A stretch of DNA of 21,028 bases from a virus, in the IMG/VR virus record IMGVR_UViG_3300029309_000413, positions 1-21,028 of that record; one strand, 5' to 3'. The notes beneath the pieces are model-generated. The model searched no databases. It saw nothing but the letters and a program-made list of their open reading frames with translations, and had not been told where the DNA came from. Positions within the stretch are counted from its first letter, which is position 1, and every line of letters starts with the position of its first letter. This document shows positions 1 through 8,159 of this stretch, one piece after another. A program made the translations under genes and the position numbers.

Positions 1-1
1 A

Positions 2-2161
2 ACAGAACAAACGTATTCAACTTCCACATTTAGCTCTAACCCAAATGGATATTTAACCGCAGACACAGAGCAATTGATCAGTGGTAGATTAGATCATCTG
101 CAAGACCTTGATGGGTATTTAGCAGAGTTTCATTTTGTTGATGGGTCTGCCCTTGATCCAACAAGTTTTGGCGAAACAAAAGACGGAGTGTGGATATCTA
201 AAGCATACTCTGGGTCTTATGGAACAACTGGTTTTCATTTAAATTTTTCAGATAGCAGTTCAATAGGTGCTGATTCTTCAGGTCTTAGTCATAATTTTAC
301 TGTAAGTGGTCTAGTCGCAAGTGATGTCGTGCCAGACAGCCCGACTAATAATTTTGCAACAGCAAATTTTCTCGCTGGGTCTAAGTCAAGTCCTTGGACA
401 ACCAGCGAAGGCAATCTTAAAATACTTTCAAGCAGTAATAATAAAAATATCAGAGGCACAATTTTGATGCAATCTGGTAAATGGTACTGGGAGACAAGAC
501 GACACAATGCAAACCCTGGTAGCGCAGCAATTTCGGATGGTGTAGGGATAGCATTAGCAAGCGGCAATGTTGAGGACAACCCATATCAAAGCGCAACTAA
601 TTGGTCATACTATTCTAACACTGGAAATAAATATAACAACAATTCATCCCAAAGTTATGGAGACTCATGGAACACGGCAGGGGATATAATAGGGGTTGCG
701 TTTGATGCTGACAATGGTGCGATTTGGTTTAGTAAAAACGGCACTTGGCAAAACAGCGCAACAGCCTCTGAGATTGCGGCAGGGACAACAACCAACGCTG
801 CATATACTGGACTAACTGATTCAGGCGGATATATCTGTAATTGGTGGCGAACAGGTGGAACTAACGCAGAAGAGATGGATATAAATTTTGGTCAGAACCC
901 ATCATTTAACGAAGAGTTAACTGGTGGTGATGTTGGTACTGAATCTGGTGATGGGAGTGCGCTTTTCAAATATGCCCCACCATCGGGGTTCTTGGCGTTA
1001 TGTTCAGCAAACTTGCCAGACCCAACAATCGGTCCGGGACAAGACACTCAGGCTGATGGTTTTTTTAATATGCTGTTATGGACGGGCGATGGAAATACAA
1101 GTCGTGCAATAACAGGTGTTGGATTCGCCCCCGATTTGATATGGATAAAATGCCGTAGTAATGCAGAAGATCACGCTTTAGAAGATGCGGTCAGAGGTGT
1201 TGGCAGAAAATTAGATAGTGCATCACCCGCTATTGAAGAAACCACAGCTACTGCTGTTTTAAGCGCACACGGATCAGATGGATTTACACTTCCTGCAAGC
1301 ACTCCTGGAAACTTAAATGTAAATGCAAGAACTTATATTGCTTGGAACTGGAGAGCGGGTGGTGCGCCAACTGCGGATAATTCAGCAGGTGTAGGAGCTA
1401 CCCCAACAGCAGGGTCAGTTAAGATAGATGGGTCTAATCTTGGTTCTGCGTTAGCAGGTTCTATAGCTGCTACTAGACTCTCTGCAAATACACAAGCAGG
1501 TTTTAGTATTATTAAATGGACAGGGAATCAAACTAATAGCACTCTTGCTCATGGATTAAATTCTGCACCAGAACTCGTATTTGTCAAAAGTTTAGCATAC
1601 TCTTCAGGAAATTGGTACACTTGGACTAAAGATCTAACTAATAACAAAGTAGTATTTTTAAATGCTAGTAATGCTGAAACACAATCTGCGAATGCTTTTG
1701 TTGAAGGTGACATGACAGCAACAACTGTTGGTTTAGGCACTGAACGAGTAACGAATGGTTCAAGTGAAGACATGCTTGCATATGTTTTTCACAGCGTTGA
1801 AGGCTACAGCAAGGTTGGTTCCTATAACGGAAACGCTCAAAATTATAGCAATGGCACATTTGTTTACACAGGTTTCAGACCTTCACTCGTTGCGGTAAAA
1901 GCTGAAAGCACTACTGGAGATTGGGTTGTTACCGATAATAAAAGAGCATCTAGTTTCAATGGTGATACGGCTAGACTTTACTGGAGTGCAAACCACGTTG
2001 AAACAGGATACAGTTCAAACAGAAATGTAGAACTTTTTAGCAATGGTTTTATGGTGCATGGCAACAGTGCAAGTTCTACCACCAATAGGATTAATCAAAG
2101 TGCTAGCTATGTTTATTTGGCGTTTGCCGAAGCCCCATTCAAATTTGCCAACGCTAGATAA
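2..2161 (+). CDS. Large LamG/SPRY tail protein (5'-partial), copy 1
   Basis: The reading frame is open from base 2 with no stop, so the gene starts before the window and the first in-frame TTG (74) is not its start. Seen: the end of a LamG-like lectin fold (DGYLAEFHFVDG, then GETKDGVW), a VPDSPTNN motif near base 330, and a SPRY-like domain at about 475-760 (GKWYWE, YGDSW, then WFSKNGTW). The C-terminal part has repeats of the form TGVGFAPDLIWIK...YIAWNWRAG and TGFRPSLVAVK...YLAFAEAPF, which from memory resemble the DUF7483 repeats of phage tail proteins. It is paralogous to the protein at 4290-6755, with nearly identical C-termini (YLAFAEAPFKFANAR against YLAFAEAPFKYANAR). Likely role, inferred: an outer tail or receptor-contact protein binding host surface sugars. 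Domain calls are by eye; the exact position in the virion is unknown. Confidence 0.85.
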   Translation, partial: TEQTYSTSTFSSNPNGYLTADTEQLISGRLDHLQDLDGYLAEFHFVDGSALDPTSFGETKDGVWISKAYSGSYGTTGFHLNFSDSSSIGADSSGLSHNFTVSGLVASDVVPDSPTNNFATANFLAGSKSSPWTTSEGNLKILSSSNNKNIRGTILMQSGKWYWETRRHNANPGSAAISDGVGIALASGNVEDNPYQSATNWSYYSNTGNKYNNNSSQSYGDSWNTAGDIIGVAFDADNGAIWFSKNGTWQNSATASEIAAGTTTNAAYTGLTDSGGYICNWWRTGGTNAEEMDINFGQNPSFNEELTGGDVGTESGDGSALFKYAPPSGFLALCSANLPDPTIGPGQDTQADGFFNMLLWTGDGNTSRAITGVGFAPDLIWIKCRSNAEDHALEDAVRGVGRKLDSASPAIEETTATAVLSAHGSDGFTLPASTPGNLNVNARTYIAWNWRAGGAPTADNSAGVGATPTAGSVKIDGSNLGSALAGSIAATRLSANTQAGFSIIKWTGNQTNSTLAHGLNSAPELVFVKSLAYSSGNWYTWTKDLTNNKVVFLNASNAETQSANAFVEGDMTATTVGLGTERVTNGSSEDMLAYVFHSVEGYSKVGSYNGNAQNYSNGTFVYTGFRPSLVAVKAESTTGDWVVTDNKRASSFNGDTARLYWSANHVETGYSSNRNVELFSNGFMVHGNSASSTTNRINQSASYVYLAFAEAPFKFANAR

Positions 2162-2175
2162 AAGGAGATAGTATT

Positions 2176-2733
2176 ATGGCATGGAAATATAAAACTACAA
2201 CTATCCGCGCTGGCAAAGCGTGGACAGATGACAACGGAGTTCAGCATCCACGGAACTGGATGATATGGTCGGATGCAGACAAAAAGTCTGCTGGTTTGAC
2301 TTGGGAAGATGATCCTGCACCATTTGATAATCGTTTCTACTGGGGTAGAGATGCTAAAGGAGCTTTGATTGAAAGAGCCTTGGCAGATGTTAATGCAGTA
2401 GATGAGGACGGAAAAAAGATTTTAGATGAAAAAGGCAATCAAGTTGTAACGCTTGGCCTGAAGTCAATCTGGAAGCAAAACATTAAGGATCAAGCTGGTA
2501 GCATGTTAGCATCAACAGACTGGATGGTGATTAAGGCATCTGAGGTTTCTGACTATTCTTTGCCCAGTGATACCACTAAAGCCCGTGCCGCGATCCGCAC
2601 TGCAAGCAATACAATCGAGTCCAAGATTGATGGGGCTAGCGATATGGCGGCTTTTATGGCACTATGGGATGCACCAGTTGACAAGGACGGTAATCCAACA
2701 GGAAATGCGCCGATAAACGACTGGCCGGAGTAA
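2176..2733 (+). CDS. Hypothetical tail-region protein with chaperone-like central segment
   Basis: A 185-residue soluble protein starting 14 bases after the LamG/SPRY gene, with AAGGAG at 2162-2167 as ribosome site. Its N-terminus is rich in Trp, Asp and Lys (MAWKYKTTTIRAGKAW, NWMIWSDAD, FYWGRDAKG). The middle reads LASTDWMVIKASEV followed by TTKARAAIRTASNTIESKID. This pattern of DW followed by a basic helix loosely resembles the DWW...YRQ.LRDI core of the phage tail assembly chaperone family seen in the genes at 3271 and 7319. That suggests a tail-fibre assembly or maturation role, but the likeness is weak. It lies inside tail cassette copy 1 and has no counterpart in copy 2. No signal peptide or membrane segment is visible. 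Confidence 0.75.
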   Translation: MAWKYKTTTIRAGKAWTDDNGVQHPRNWMIWSDADKKSAGLTWEDDPAPFDNRFYWGRDAKGALIERALADVNAVDEDGKKILDEKGNQVVTLGLKSIWKQNIKDQAGSMLASTDWMVIKASEVSDYSLPSDTTKARAAIRTASNTIESKIDGASDMAAFMALWDAPVDKDGNPTGNAPINDWPE

Positions 2734-2736
2734 GAT

Positions 2737-3267
2737 ATGGCACTTTCAGTTATACAATCAGAATCAATCAATCTTGCAGACAATTTTGCTTTCACTGGGA
2801 CTGTTACTGGGGCTGGTGGTGGCAAACTGTTGAAGTTTGCATCTGATCAAAGCGTAAACACAACTAGCGGCTCAACAATTCCACAGGATAATACTACGCC
2901 GACTGTTTCTGAAGGTGCGGAAGTGTTTACCATTGCTTTCACGCCCACAGCGGCAACAAGCACTTTGCTTATACAAGCATCGTTTCAGCTTTCGGCAAAT
3001 ACTAACACTCAATATTTGGTGTGGACATTGTTTGAAGATAGCACTTGTTTAGGTGCTTGGTCTAATACAAGCGCTTACAACAATAATGGTAGCACTGCTA
3101 CACTTAACGTGCCTCGTGCGGCATCATCAACTTCTGCTCGAACCTATAGTGTTCGTGCTGGATGTGCATCTGGAACAGGTGGTACTGTCTATATCGGTGA
3201 TATTAATGGTAACAATTACGGTGGACTCAACGCAAACTATATGACTATTCAGGAAATCGGAGCATAA
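2737..3267 (+). CDS. Small beta-rich tail protein with FTGTVTGAGGG motif, copy 1
   Basis: A 176-residue Ser/Thr/Asn/Gly-rich protein with few charges, typical of phage fibre tip or jelly-roll domains. After a short N-terminus (MALSVIQSESINL) it carries FTGTVTGAGGGK at about residues 19-30, then alternating beta-type sequence ending in YMTIQEIGA. The motif and a similar ending (YITLLELSG) recur in the 185-residue protein at 6765-7322, while the middles differ strongly. Family knowledge: proteins with TGTVTGAGGGK heads followed by ITP...SSKIL-type beta cores are common in marine phage tail regions and are taken to be structural. The start ATG is four bases after the preceding stop, with GGAG overlapping the end of the previous gene. 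Inferred role: a fibre-associated tip or decoration protein. Confidence 0.75.
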   Translation: MALSVIQSESINLADNFAFTGTVTGAGGGKLLKFASDQSVNTTSGSTIPQDNTTPTVSEGAEVFTIAFTPTAATSTLLIQASFQLSANTNTQYLVWTLFEDSTCLGAWSNTSAYNNNGSTATLNVPRAASSTSARTYSVRAGCASGTGGTVYIGDINGNNYGGLNANYMTIQEIGA

Positions 3268-3270
3268 GCC

Positions 3271-3597
3271 ATGCAACATGAAGCAATAAGAGCATTACAT
3301 GATAATGTCATAACGATTGCTGGTTATGGATCAGATGCGGTTGCTATGGATAAAAATGGCAAAGTGGTATCTTGGGATGCATCAGCCGTTGCAAAAAAAC
3401 AGGCGGAGCTTGAAGAAGCAGATAAATTAAATCGTTTGCGTGAGGTACGAACCAGACTGTTATCAGAAACAGATTGGTGGGATTCATCTGATACACCTGA
3501 TATGACTGATGCACAGAAAACCTACCGCCAAAAATTGCGTGACATCACCGGCACATATAGCAACTTGGATGATGTAGTTTGGCCTACGAAGCCATAA
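3271..3597 (+). CDS. Tail assembly chaperone-like protein, copy 1
   Basis: A 108-residue protein whose C-terminal half (about residues 56-92) has the core of the phage tail assembly chaperone family (Pfam Phage_tail_APC, from memory): RTRLLSETDWWDSSDTPDMT, then YRQKLRDITG. The N-terminus (HEAIRALHDNV, then VVSWDASAVAKKQAELEE) contains an acidic-basic helix, plausibly a short coiled coil. The protein at 7319-7654 is a clear paralogue over its whole length, including the WPTKP ending. Members of this family usually lie next to tail-fibre genes and assist fibre folding or tail assembly; they are not thought to be virion components. GGAG at 3258-3261 is the likely ribosome site. Confidence 0.8.
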   Translation: MQHEAIRALHDNVITIAGYGSDAVAMDKNGKVVSWDASAVAKKQAELEEADKLNRLREVRTRLLSETDWWDSSDTPDMTDAQKTYRQKLRDITGTYSNLDDVVWPTKP

Positions 3598-3608
3598 GGA
3601 GCGAATAA

Positions 3609-4280
3609 ATGCCATACATAGGTAGATCTGAAAAATTTGGTGTTAGAAACCGCTTCTACTATACACAATCAAGTGGTGGAGCTACCTCGATATCTGGAGC
3701 TGATGACGCCAATAAAACCTTGAGCTTTACTGATGGTGCTTATGTGGACGTTTCGCTCAACGGCGTGGCTCTTGTTGCAGGCACCGATTACAACACCACG
3801 ACAGCCAACACAATAGCTGGGATATCTGCATTGTCTAACGGCGATGTAGTTGAAGTGCTTGTTTATGATGTGTTCAACGTAGCGGACACAGTATCTGCGT
3901 CTTCCGGCGGCACATTCAGTGGTGGCGTGACTTTTGCGGCACCATTTGGATCAGCACTACAGGGCAACACGCTTACAGACACAACCAACACTGGTAGCGT
4001 GACCTTGGACTTTGACACTTACCAAAACTTTGTTCTTACCTTTACAGGCAACGTGACTTTTGCCAATCCCACCACTGAGTCTGTTGGACAGTCTGGGTTT
4101 ATTGTAATCATCCAAGATGGCACAGGAAGCAGGACGCTTTCTCTGGGCACGGATTATGAAACGGCGGGTGGCGCAGGTATCACACTATCAACAGCGGCGG
4201 CTGCAAGGGACATTGTTCCTTATGTTGTTTCTGCTACAGGTTCTATTCTACTAGGTGCGCCTCAGTTGGCGTTCAGCTAA
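3609..4280 (+). CDS. Beta-rich tail fibre-like protein
   Basis: A 223-residue protein starting after an AAGGAG ribosome site at 3597-3602. It has two visible parts. The N-terminal part (about residues 1-95) contains DGAYVDVSLNGVALVAGTDY and NGDVVEVLVYDVFNVADT, a beta-sandwich-like unit widely found in marine phage tail or neck fibre proteins. The rest (about 100-223) is beta-rich with little charge (GSVTLDFDTYQNFVLTF, GFIVIIQDGTGSRTLSL) and ends in GAPQLAFS. No signal or membrane segment is seen. It lies between the two tail cassettes and has no paralogue in the window. Inferred role: a structural fibre or appendage subunit. Confidence 0.75.
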   Translation: MPYIGRSEKFGVRNRFYYTQSSGGATSISGADDANKTLSFTDGAYVDVSLNGVALVAGTDYNTTTANTIAGISALSNGDVVEVLVYDVFNVADTVSASSGGTFSGGVTFAAPFGSALQGNTLTDTTNTGSVTLDFDTYQNFVLTFTGNVTFANPTTESVGQSGFIVIIQDGTGSRTLSLGTDYETAGGAGITLSTAAAARDIVPYVVSATGSILLGAPQLAFS

Positions 4281-4289
4281 GAGGTTTGC

Positions 4290-6755
4290 ATGTCCGGTCC
4301 TTTCGGCTCACAACATTGGATGTACACAAGTGGTGGGTTTTATAATCACACTATTGACCAGTCTTTGCGTTTTAATGACGATGATGGTGCGTATCTAAAA
4401 CGCGATATTACGAGTTCAACTAATAGAAGAACATGGACTTGGAGTGCTTGGGTTAAAAGAGCAAATCTGGGCGGTTCTAATGGTCAATATTTATTTACTG
4501 ATGGAAAATCGAGTCAGTTAAGTGAGTTACACTTTGATAGTAACGATCAACTTCGCGTTCAGCTAAATGTTGGTTCATCCAAATACAAACTTAGTAATCA
4601 AGTTTTTCGTGATACCTCAGCTTTTTATCACATTGTCTGGCGAGTAGATACAACACAAGCAACTGCTGAAAACAGAAGCCGTATTTATGTGAATGGAACA
4701 CAGATCACATCTTGGAGTACAGAGCAAAATGTCAACCAAGATACTGACACAACAATTAATCTGTCTGGCAACGATCACCAGATAGGCGGCTATAGTAGTG
4801 GCACATCAAGAAATTTTGACGGCTATATGGCAGAGGTAAATTTCATTGATGGCATAAGTTATGGTCCTGAAAATTTTGGAGAAACATCAAACGGGGTGTG
4901 GGTACCAAAAAAGTATACAGGTTCATATTCAGATAATTCATTCCATCTTGATTTTTCTGCATCCAGTTTTACCGATAATGGATCTGACCCTGATGTTTTT
5001 GCAGATCAAGCGGGTAGTAATAATTTTAACGCGTACAATCTAGCTGCAACTGATATTGTGCCAGACAGCCCGACTAATAACTGGTGTACAAATAATGGTG
5101 CAATGAGAGCTAACATTACGCACTCTGAAGGCAACCTCAAGATGGTTGGCGTTGGCAACAACTATGATAATATGGCTGGCACGTTTGAGGTGGATGTTGA
5201 AGACACTGATGGATGGTACTGGGAGTATTACAGTGTTGGAAATGACACAGCTACATCAATTGGTATAGCAAAATCAAACAACGCACAATTTAATCAATCT
5301 GACCCAAGCGCACCATTTACACAAGAAAACAACGGTGAAGTTAGTTATCAAGGAAGCGGAAACAAAGCAATAAACACTGGCGTTGTTGACCCTACTTCGT
5401 ATGGAAATTCTTGGACTGCTGGTGATGTTATTAGCGTAGCTGTTAAAGCTGGGGCAGTTTACTTTTATAAAAACGGCACAATACAAAATTCTGGCACAGC
5501 CGCCCTAACAGGAATTACAGGAAAAATTGTACCGGCTTTTGCAATCAATGGCACAAATTCTGGCATTGCTAACTACGGTCAAGACAGCACTTTTGCCGGA
5601 GCAATAAGTGCTGGCGGCAATAGTGATGCAAACGGTCTAGGAGATTTTAAGTACACTGTACCATCTGGATACAAAGCCCTTTGTGCCTCTAATATACCAG
5701 AGCCAACCATAGGACCGAACAACGACACACAATCTGACGATAATTTTAACACGGTGCTTTATACTGGCGATGGGTCTACGTCAAACGCAATAACTGGTGT
5801 TGGATTTCAACCTGATTTTCTTTGGATAAAACAGCGTAGTGCAACACGCGGTCATCAACTAATGGATTCGGTACGCGGGGCGGCAGTCCGATTACAATCA
5901 CATGGTGGGACTGCTGAATCAGTAAGTGCTTTGTCTAGTTTTGATTCTGATGGTTTTACTGTAACAGTCACAGGGAGTGACGGATCTACCTTAAATGGAA
6001 CAAATATAAATAGTGGCACTTTTGTAGGCTGGTCTTGGAAAGGGGGCGGCAGCGCAGTAAGTAATTCAAATGGTGATTTAACTTCACAAGTCTCTGCAAA
6101 TACTGACGCTGGATTTTCAATAGCTACTTTTACCATGCCAGACGCACAAAAAACTATTGGGCATGGTCTAGGTGTCAAACCAGATATGATTATTTTTAAA
6201 CTTCGCAGTGCTGGGAATTGGATGGTTTGGCATAAATCTTTTGGTGAAAATACAAATGATGTTATTTTGCTTGATACTACAGCCGCTAAAGTTGACTCTG
6301 GAGGCTCTGGAGGCAATTGGTTTAGAAGTATAACTTCTACAATCACTGAGATTAAATCGGCTGGATCTTATGCTGGAATTGGAAATTACGTTATGTACTC
6401 TTTTGCCAGTGTTGAAGGCTACAGCAGAATCGGATCATATACTGGCAATGGTAATGCAGATGGCACGTTTGTCTACACAGGATTCAGGCCAGCTTGGGTT
6501 ATGGTGAAAAGAAGCAGTGCGGCTGGTGGTTGGCACATGTTTGATAACAAAAGACCAAACGCATACAATGTCATAGACAAGCGTTTAGAGGCGGATAACT
6601 CCGATGCTGAAAATTCGACCTCTGGTTGTTTAATAGATTTAGTGTCAAACGGGTTTAAGTTTAGAGGCACTTTTGACAACATAAACGGTTCAGGTGCTAC
6701 ACACATCTACCTCGCCTTTGCCGAGGCACCATTTAAGTACGCGAATGCGCGATAG
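4290..6755 (+). CDS. Large LamG/SPRY tail protein, copy 2
   Basis: A complete 821-residue paralogue of the protein at the window start. The ATG has AGAGGT upstream at 4280-4285, and the N-terminus MSGPFGSQHWMYTSGGFY leads straight into the first domain. Domains by eye: LamG/concanavalin-like lectin fold (about 25-200; TWTWSAWVKRA, FYHIVWRVD, GYMAEVNFIDG), a linker with VPDSPTNN, a SPRY-like domain (about 300-400; GWYWEYYSV, YGNSWTAGDVISVAV, FYKNGT), then three related C-terminal repeats beginning near 500, 615 and 720 (GFQPDFLWIKQRS, GVKPDMIIFKLRS, GFRPAWVMVKRSS), each ending in a WSWKGGG, YVMYSF or YLAFAEAPF type strand. Family knowledge: LamG and SPRY folds bind glycans or proteins, so an outer receptor-binding tail component is the natural inference. 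Confidence 0.88.
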   Translation: MSGPFGSQHWMYTSGGFYNHTIDQSLRFNDDDGAYLKRDITSSTNRRTWTWSAWVKRANLGGSNGQYLFTDGKSSQLSELHFDSNDQLRVQLNVGSSKYKLSNQVFRDTSAFYHIVWRVDTTQATAENRSRIYVNGTQITSWSTEQNVNQDTDTTINLSGNDHQIGGYSSGTSRNFDGYMAEVNFIDGISYGPENFGETSNGVWVPKKYTGSYSDNSFHLDFSASSFTDNGSDPDVFADQAGSNNFNAYNLAATDIVPDSPTNNWCTNNGAMRANITHSEGNLKMVGVGNNYDNMAGTFEVDVEDTDGWYWEYYSVGNDTATSIGIAKSNNAQFNQSDPSAPFTQENNGEVSYQGSGNKAINTGVVDPTSYGNSWTAGDVISVAVKAGAVYFYKNGTIQNSGTAALTGITGKIVPAFAINGTNSGIANYGQDSTFAGAISAGGNSDANGLGDFKYTVPSGYKALCASNIPEPTIGPNNDTQSDDNFNTVLYTGDGSTSNAITGVGFQPDFLWIKQRSATRGHQLMDSVRGAAVRLQSHGGTAESVSALSSFDSDGFTVTVTGSDGSTLNGTNINSGTFVGWSWKGGGSAVSNSNGDLTSQVSANTDAGFSIATFTMPDAQKTIGHGLGVKPDMIIFKLRSAGNWMVWHKSFGENTNDVILLDTTAAKVDSGGSGGNWFRSITSTITEIKSAGSYAGIGNYVMYSFASVEGYSRIGSYTGNGNADGTFVYTGFRPAWVMVKRSSAAGGWHMFDNKRPNAYNVIDKRLEADNSDAENSTSGCLIDLVSNGFKFRGTFDNINGSGATHIYLAFAEAPFKYANAR

Positions 6756-6764
6756 GAGCAAGAA

Positions 6765-7322
6765 ATGAGTAGAGCAAGAGTATTAGCGAACTTTGTTGGA
6801 GGAACTTCAACAATTAGTGGCGCACCGACCTTTACTGGTACAGTAACTGGTGCAGGTGGCGGCAAGGTGTTGCAGGCTGTGCATACTCTTTATGATACTG
6901 AAGAGTCGATATCTGGACAAGCTAACACTGTTAAAGCCTCTGGTTTAATTGGGACTATCACACCATCAGACACTTCAAGTAAAATTTTAATTATGTATGG
7001 CATAACCACATCTAATAATAAGACAGGGGCGTCTTATGGAGAGCATCACACCATATACCACGATATAGGTCAAACAGGCAGCTATACTGCTTTGACCACT
7101 AGACATTTTGGCGCAAGATTTGGACAGTATGGTAGTTATCAAATGAATACTATAGGCGGTCATCTTTTACATACGCCTTCAACAACGAGTGCAATAAACT
7201 ACAACGTACAGTTTGGTTATACTGCTAACTGGGACTACGTTAAGTATATCAATAGAGGTGGTTCAAGTGAGTCTGGCGTAGACGGGCAAAGTTATATAAC
7301 ATTATTGGAGTTATCGGGATGA
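6765..7322 (+). CDS. Small beta-rich tail protein with FTGTVTGAGGG motif, copy 2
   Basis: A 185-residue protein, the copy 2 counterpart of the gene at 2737. After MSRARVLANFVGGTSTISG it carries FTGTVTGAGGGKVLQ (about residues 23-37), then IGTITPSDTSSKILIMYG, a His/Tyr-rich centre, HLLHTPSTTSAINYNVQFGY and the end YITLLELSG. This order (motif, ITPS.TSSKIL, TPSTTSA..Y.VQ, ITLLE) is that of a widespread marine phage tail protein family of unknown atomic structure, probably a beta jelly roll. AGGAG at 6755-6759 is the ribosome site. Its stop overlaps the next start (ATGA at 7319-7322), so the two are translationally coupled. Inferred role: tip or decoration protein paired with the preceding LamG/SPRY protein. 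Confidence 0.78.
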   Translation: MSRARVLANFVGGTSTISGAPTFTGTVTGAGGGKVLQAVHTLYDTEESISGQANTVKASGLIGTITPSDTSSKILIMYGITTSNNKTGASYGEHHTIYHDIGQTGSYTALTTRHFGARFGQYGSYQMNTIGGHLLHTPSTTSAINYNVQFGYTANWDYVKYINRGGSSESGVDGQSYITLLELSG

Positions 7323-7654
7323 AGCATGATGCAATAATGGCTCTCAATTCATCTATTGTAAGAGTCATCACTGAAAGGGCAACAGGAAGAACTATTGCTT
7401 ATGACGGTAAGGGTAAGGAGGTGTCTTGGGATGCAGATGCCGTTGCAAAAAAAGAAGAAGAGTTAATTGCTGCGTTCAAACTCCAAGATTTAAGATTGGA
7501 ACGTAACAGGTTGATAGCTGAAACAGATTGGTGGGACGCATCTGACACGCCTGAAATGACTGACGCTCAGAAAAAGTATCGCCAAGATCTACGCGATATA
7601 ACTAAAACCGCGACATCTCTTGACGATGTTAAATGGCCTACGAAACCGGAGTAA
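7319..7654 (+). CDS. Tail assembly chaperone-like protein, copy 2
   Basis: A 111-residue paralogue of the gene at 3271. It shares the N-terminal pattern H-(E/D)-AI.AL, VSWDA.AVAKK..EL, and the C-terminal core ETDWWDASDTPEMTDAQK, YRQDLRDIT and a WPTKP end. The DWW...YRQ.LRD pattern matches the phage tail assembly chaperone family. The start ATG overlaps the stop of the preceding gene by four bases (ATGA), so it is probably translated by coupling. The DNA is also similar to copy 1 around the DWW core, pointing to a duplication rather than independent acquisition. Confidence 0.82.
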   Translation: MKHDAIMALNSSIVRVITERATGRTIAYDGKGKEVSWDADAVAKKEEELIAAFKLQDLRLERNRLIAETDWWDASDTPEMTDAQKKYRQDLRDITKTATSLDDVKWPTKPE

Positions 7655-7657
7655 GAA

Positions 7658-8152
7658 GTGCCACTAACCAAGCTGCAATTCAAGCCTGGAGTTGTAAAGG
7701 ATACCACCGCGTATTCTAACGAAGGCGGCTGGGTTGATAGCGACAAGGTGCGCTTTCGCTTCGGTTATCCTGAAAAACTAGGCGGGTGGAAGAACAAGGC
7801 TCCCAACGGATCATTTGTTGGCACGCCTCGATCTTTACATGCGTGGCAATCTCTTGATGGTGTTCCTTTTGTAGGTTTGGGTACGCATAAAAAATATTTT
7901 ATAGAGTCTGGTGAGATCTTCAATAATATCACACCCATACGATTTAGTGTCATGCGACCTGTTGTTTTGACTGGAGGCTTTTCAGTTACTACCTCTTTAG
8001 GTTCAGTAACAGTTACGACTGAGCCTTTCCAAAGTGCTTTATTACAGGCTCAAGGTGGACTAGGGTCTGTGACAATTTTGTTTTCACAAACTTTGAGTGC
8101 AGGGGTGCCAGCATCGGCTTTATTAGGTAATGTTACTGTAAGCACATCATAG
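7658..8152 (+). CDS. P22 gp10-like tail protein, N-terminal part of a split gene
   Basis: A 164-residue ORF with a GTG start and GGAG at 7648-7651, six bases upstream. Residues 1-95 are the typical N-terminus of the phage stabilisation (P22 gp10-like tail hub) family in marine phages: LTKLQFKPGVVKDTTAYSNE, GGWVDSDKVRFRFGYPEKLG, GGWKNKAP, LHAWQSLDG, and NNITPIR. In relatives I remember, the protein continues from ITPIR into the body of the hub. Here about 70 residues of repeat-like beta sequence follow (LGSVTVTT, GLGSVTILF, LGNVTVSTS) and then a TAG stop at 8150. The remainder of the protein is encoded by the next ORF, eight bases on. The piece may fold as a separate N-terminal subunit; whether it assembles with the second part is unknown. 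Confidence 0.8.
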   Translation: MPLTKLQFKPGVVKDTTAYSNEGGWVDSDKVRFRFGYPEKLGGWKNKAPNGSFVGTPRSLHAWQSLDGVPFVGLGTHKKYFIESGEIFNNITPIRFSVMRPVVLTGGFSVTTSLGSVTVTTEPFQSALLQAQGGLGSVTILFSQTLSAGVPASALLGNVTVSTS

Positions 8153-8156
8153 GTGA
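8151..8156 (+). promoter_or_regulatory. Ribosome binding site at the gp10 split
   Basis: AGGTGA sits three bases before the ATG at 8160 and overlaps the TAG stop of the upstream ORF (8150-8152). The spacing is short for a Shine-Dalgarno site, but ribosomes finishing the first ORF would be eight bases from the second start, so termination-reinitiation is plausible. The same bases hold an in-frame TGA for the second ORF, which rules out a longer start upstream. Confidence 0.5.
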
Positions 8157-8159
8157 CCC

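Larger units (their letters stand above)
2..3597 (+). repeat. Tail cassette copy 1 (paralogous to 4290-7654)
   Basis: The order large LamG/SPRY protein, FTGTVTGAGGG protein, tail assembly chaperone-like protein is repeated at 4290-7654. Copy 1 has an extra gene (2176-2733) between the first and second members. Similarity is clear at protein level. At DNA level it survives only in short blocks, for example 23 identical bases at 329-351 and 5058-5080. Confidence 0.8.
4290..7654 (+). repeat. Tail cassette copy 2 (paralogous to 2-3597)
   Basis: This is the compact copy: LamG/SPRY protein (821 residues), FTGTVTGAGGG protein (185) and chaperone-like protein (111), with 9 bases between the first two and an ATGA overlap between the last two. 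The gene order matches copy 1 without the extra gene. Confidence 0.8.

Noticed and set aside
74-76. TTG as start of the first tail gene
   Set aside because: The frame is open to the window edge and the sequence upstream (STEQ/TEQ-type lectin residues) aligns with the interior of the paralogue at 4290-6755, so the gene is 5'-partial.
5855-6346. 163-residue minus-strand ORF inside the LamG/SPRY gene
   Set aside because: The plus-strand frame encodes clear repeat domains; the antisense product resembles nothing and has no neighbours on that strand.
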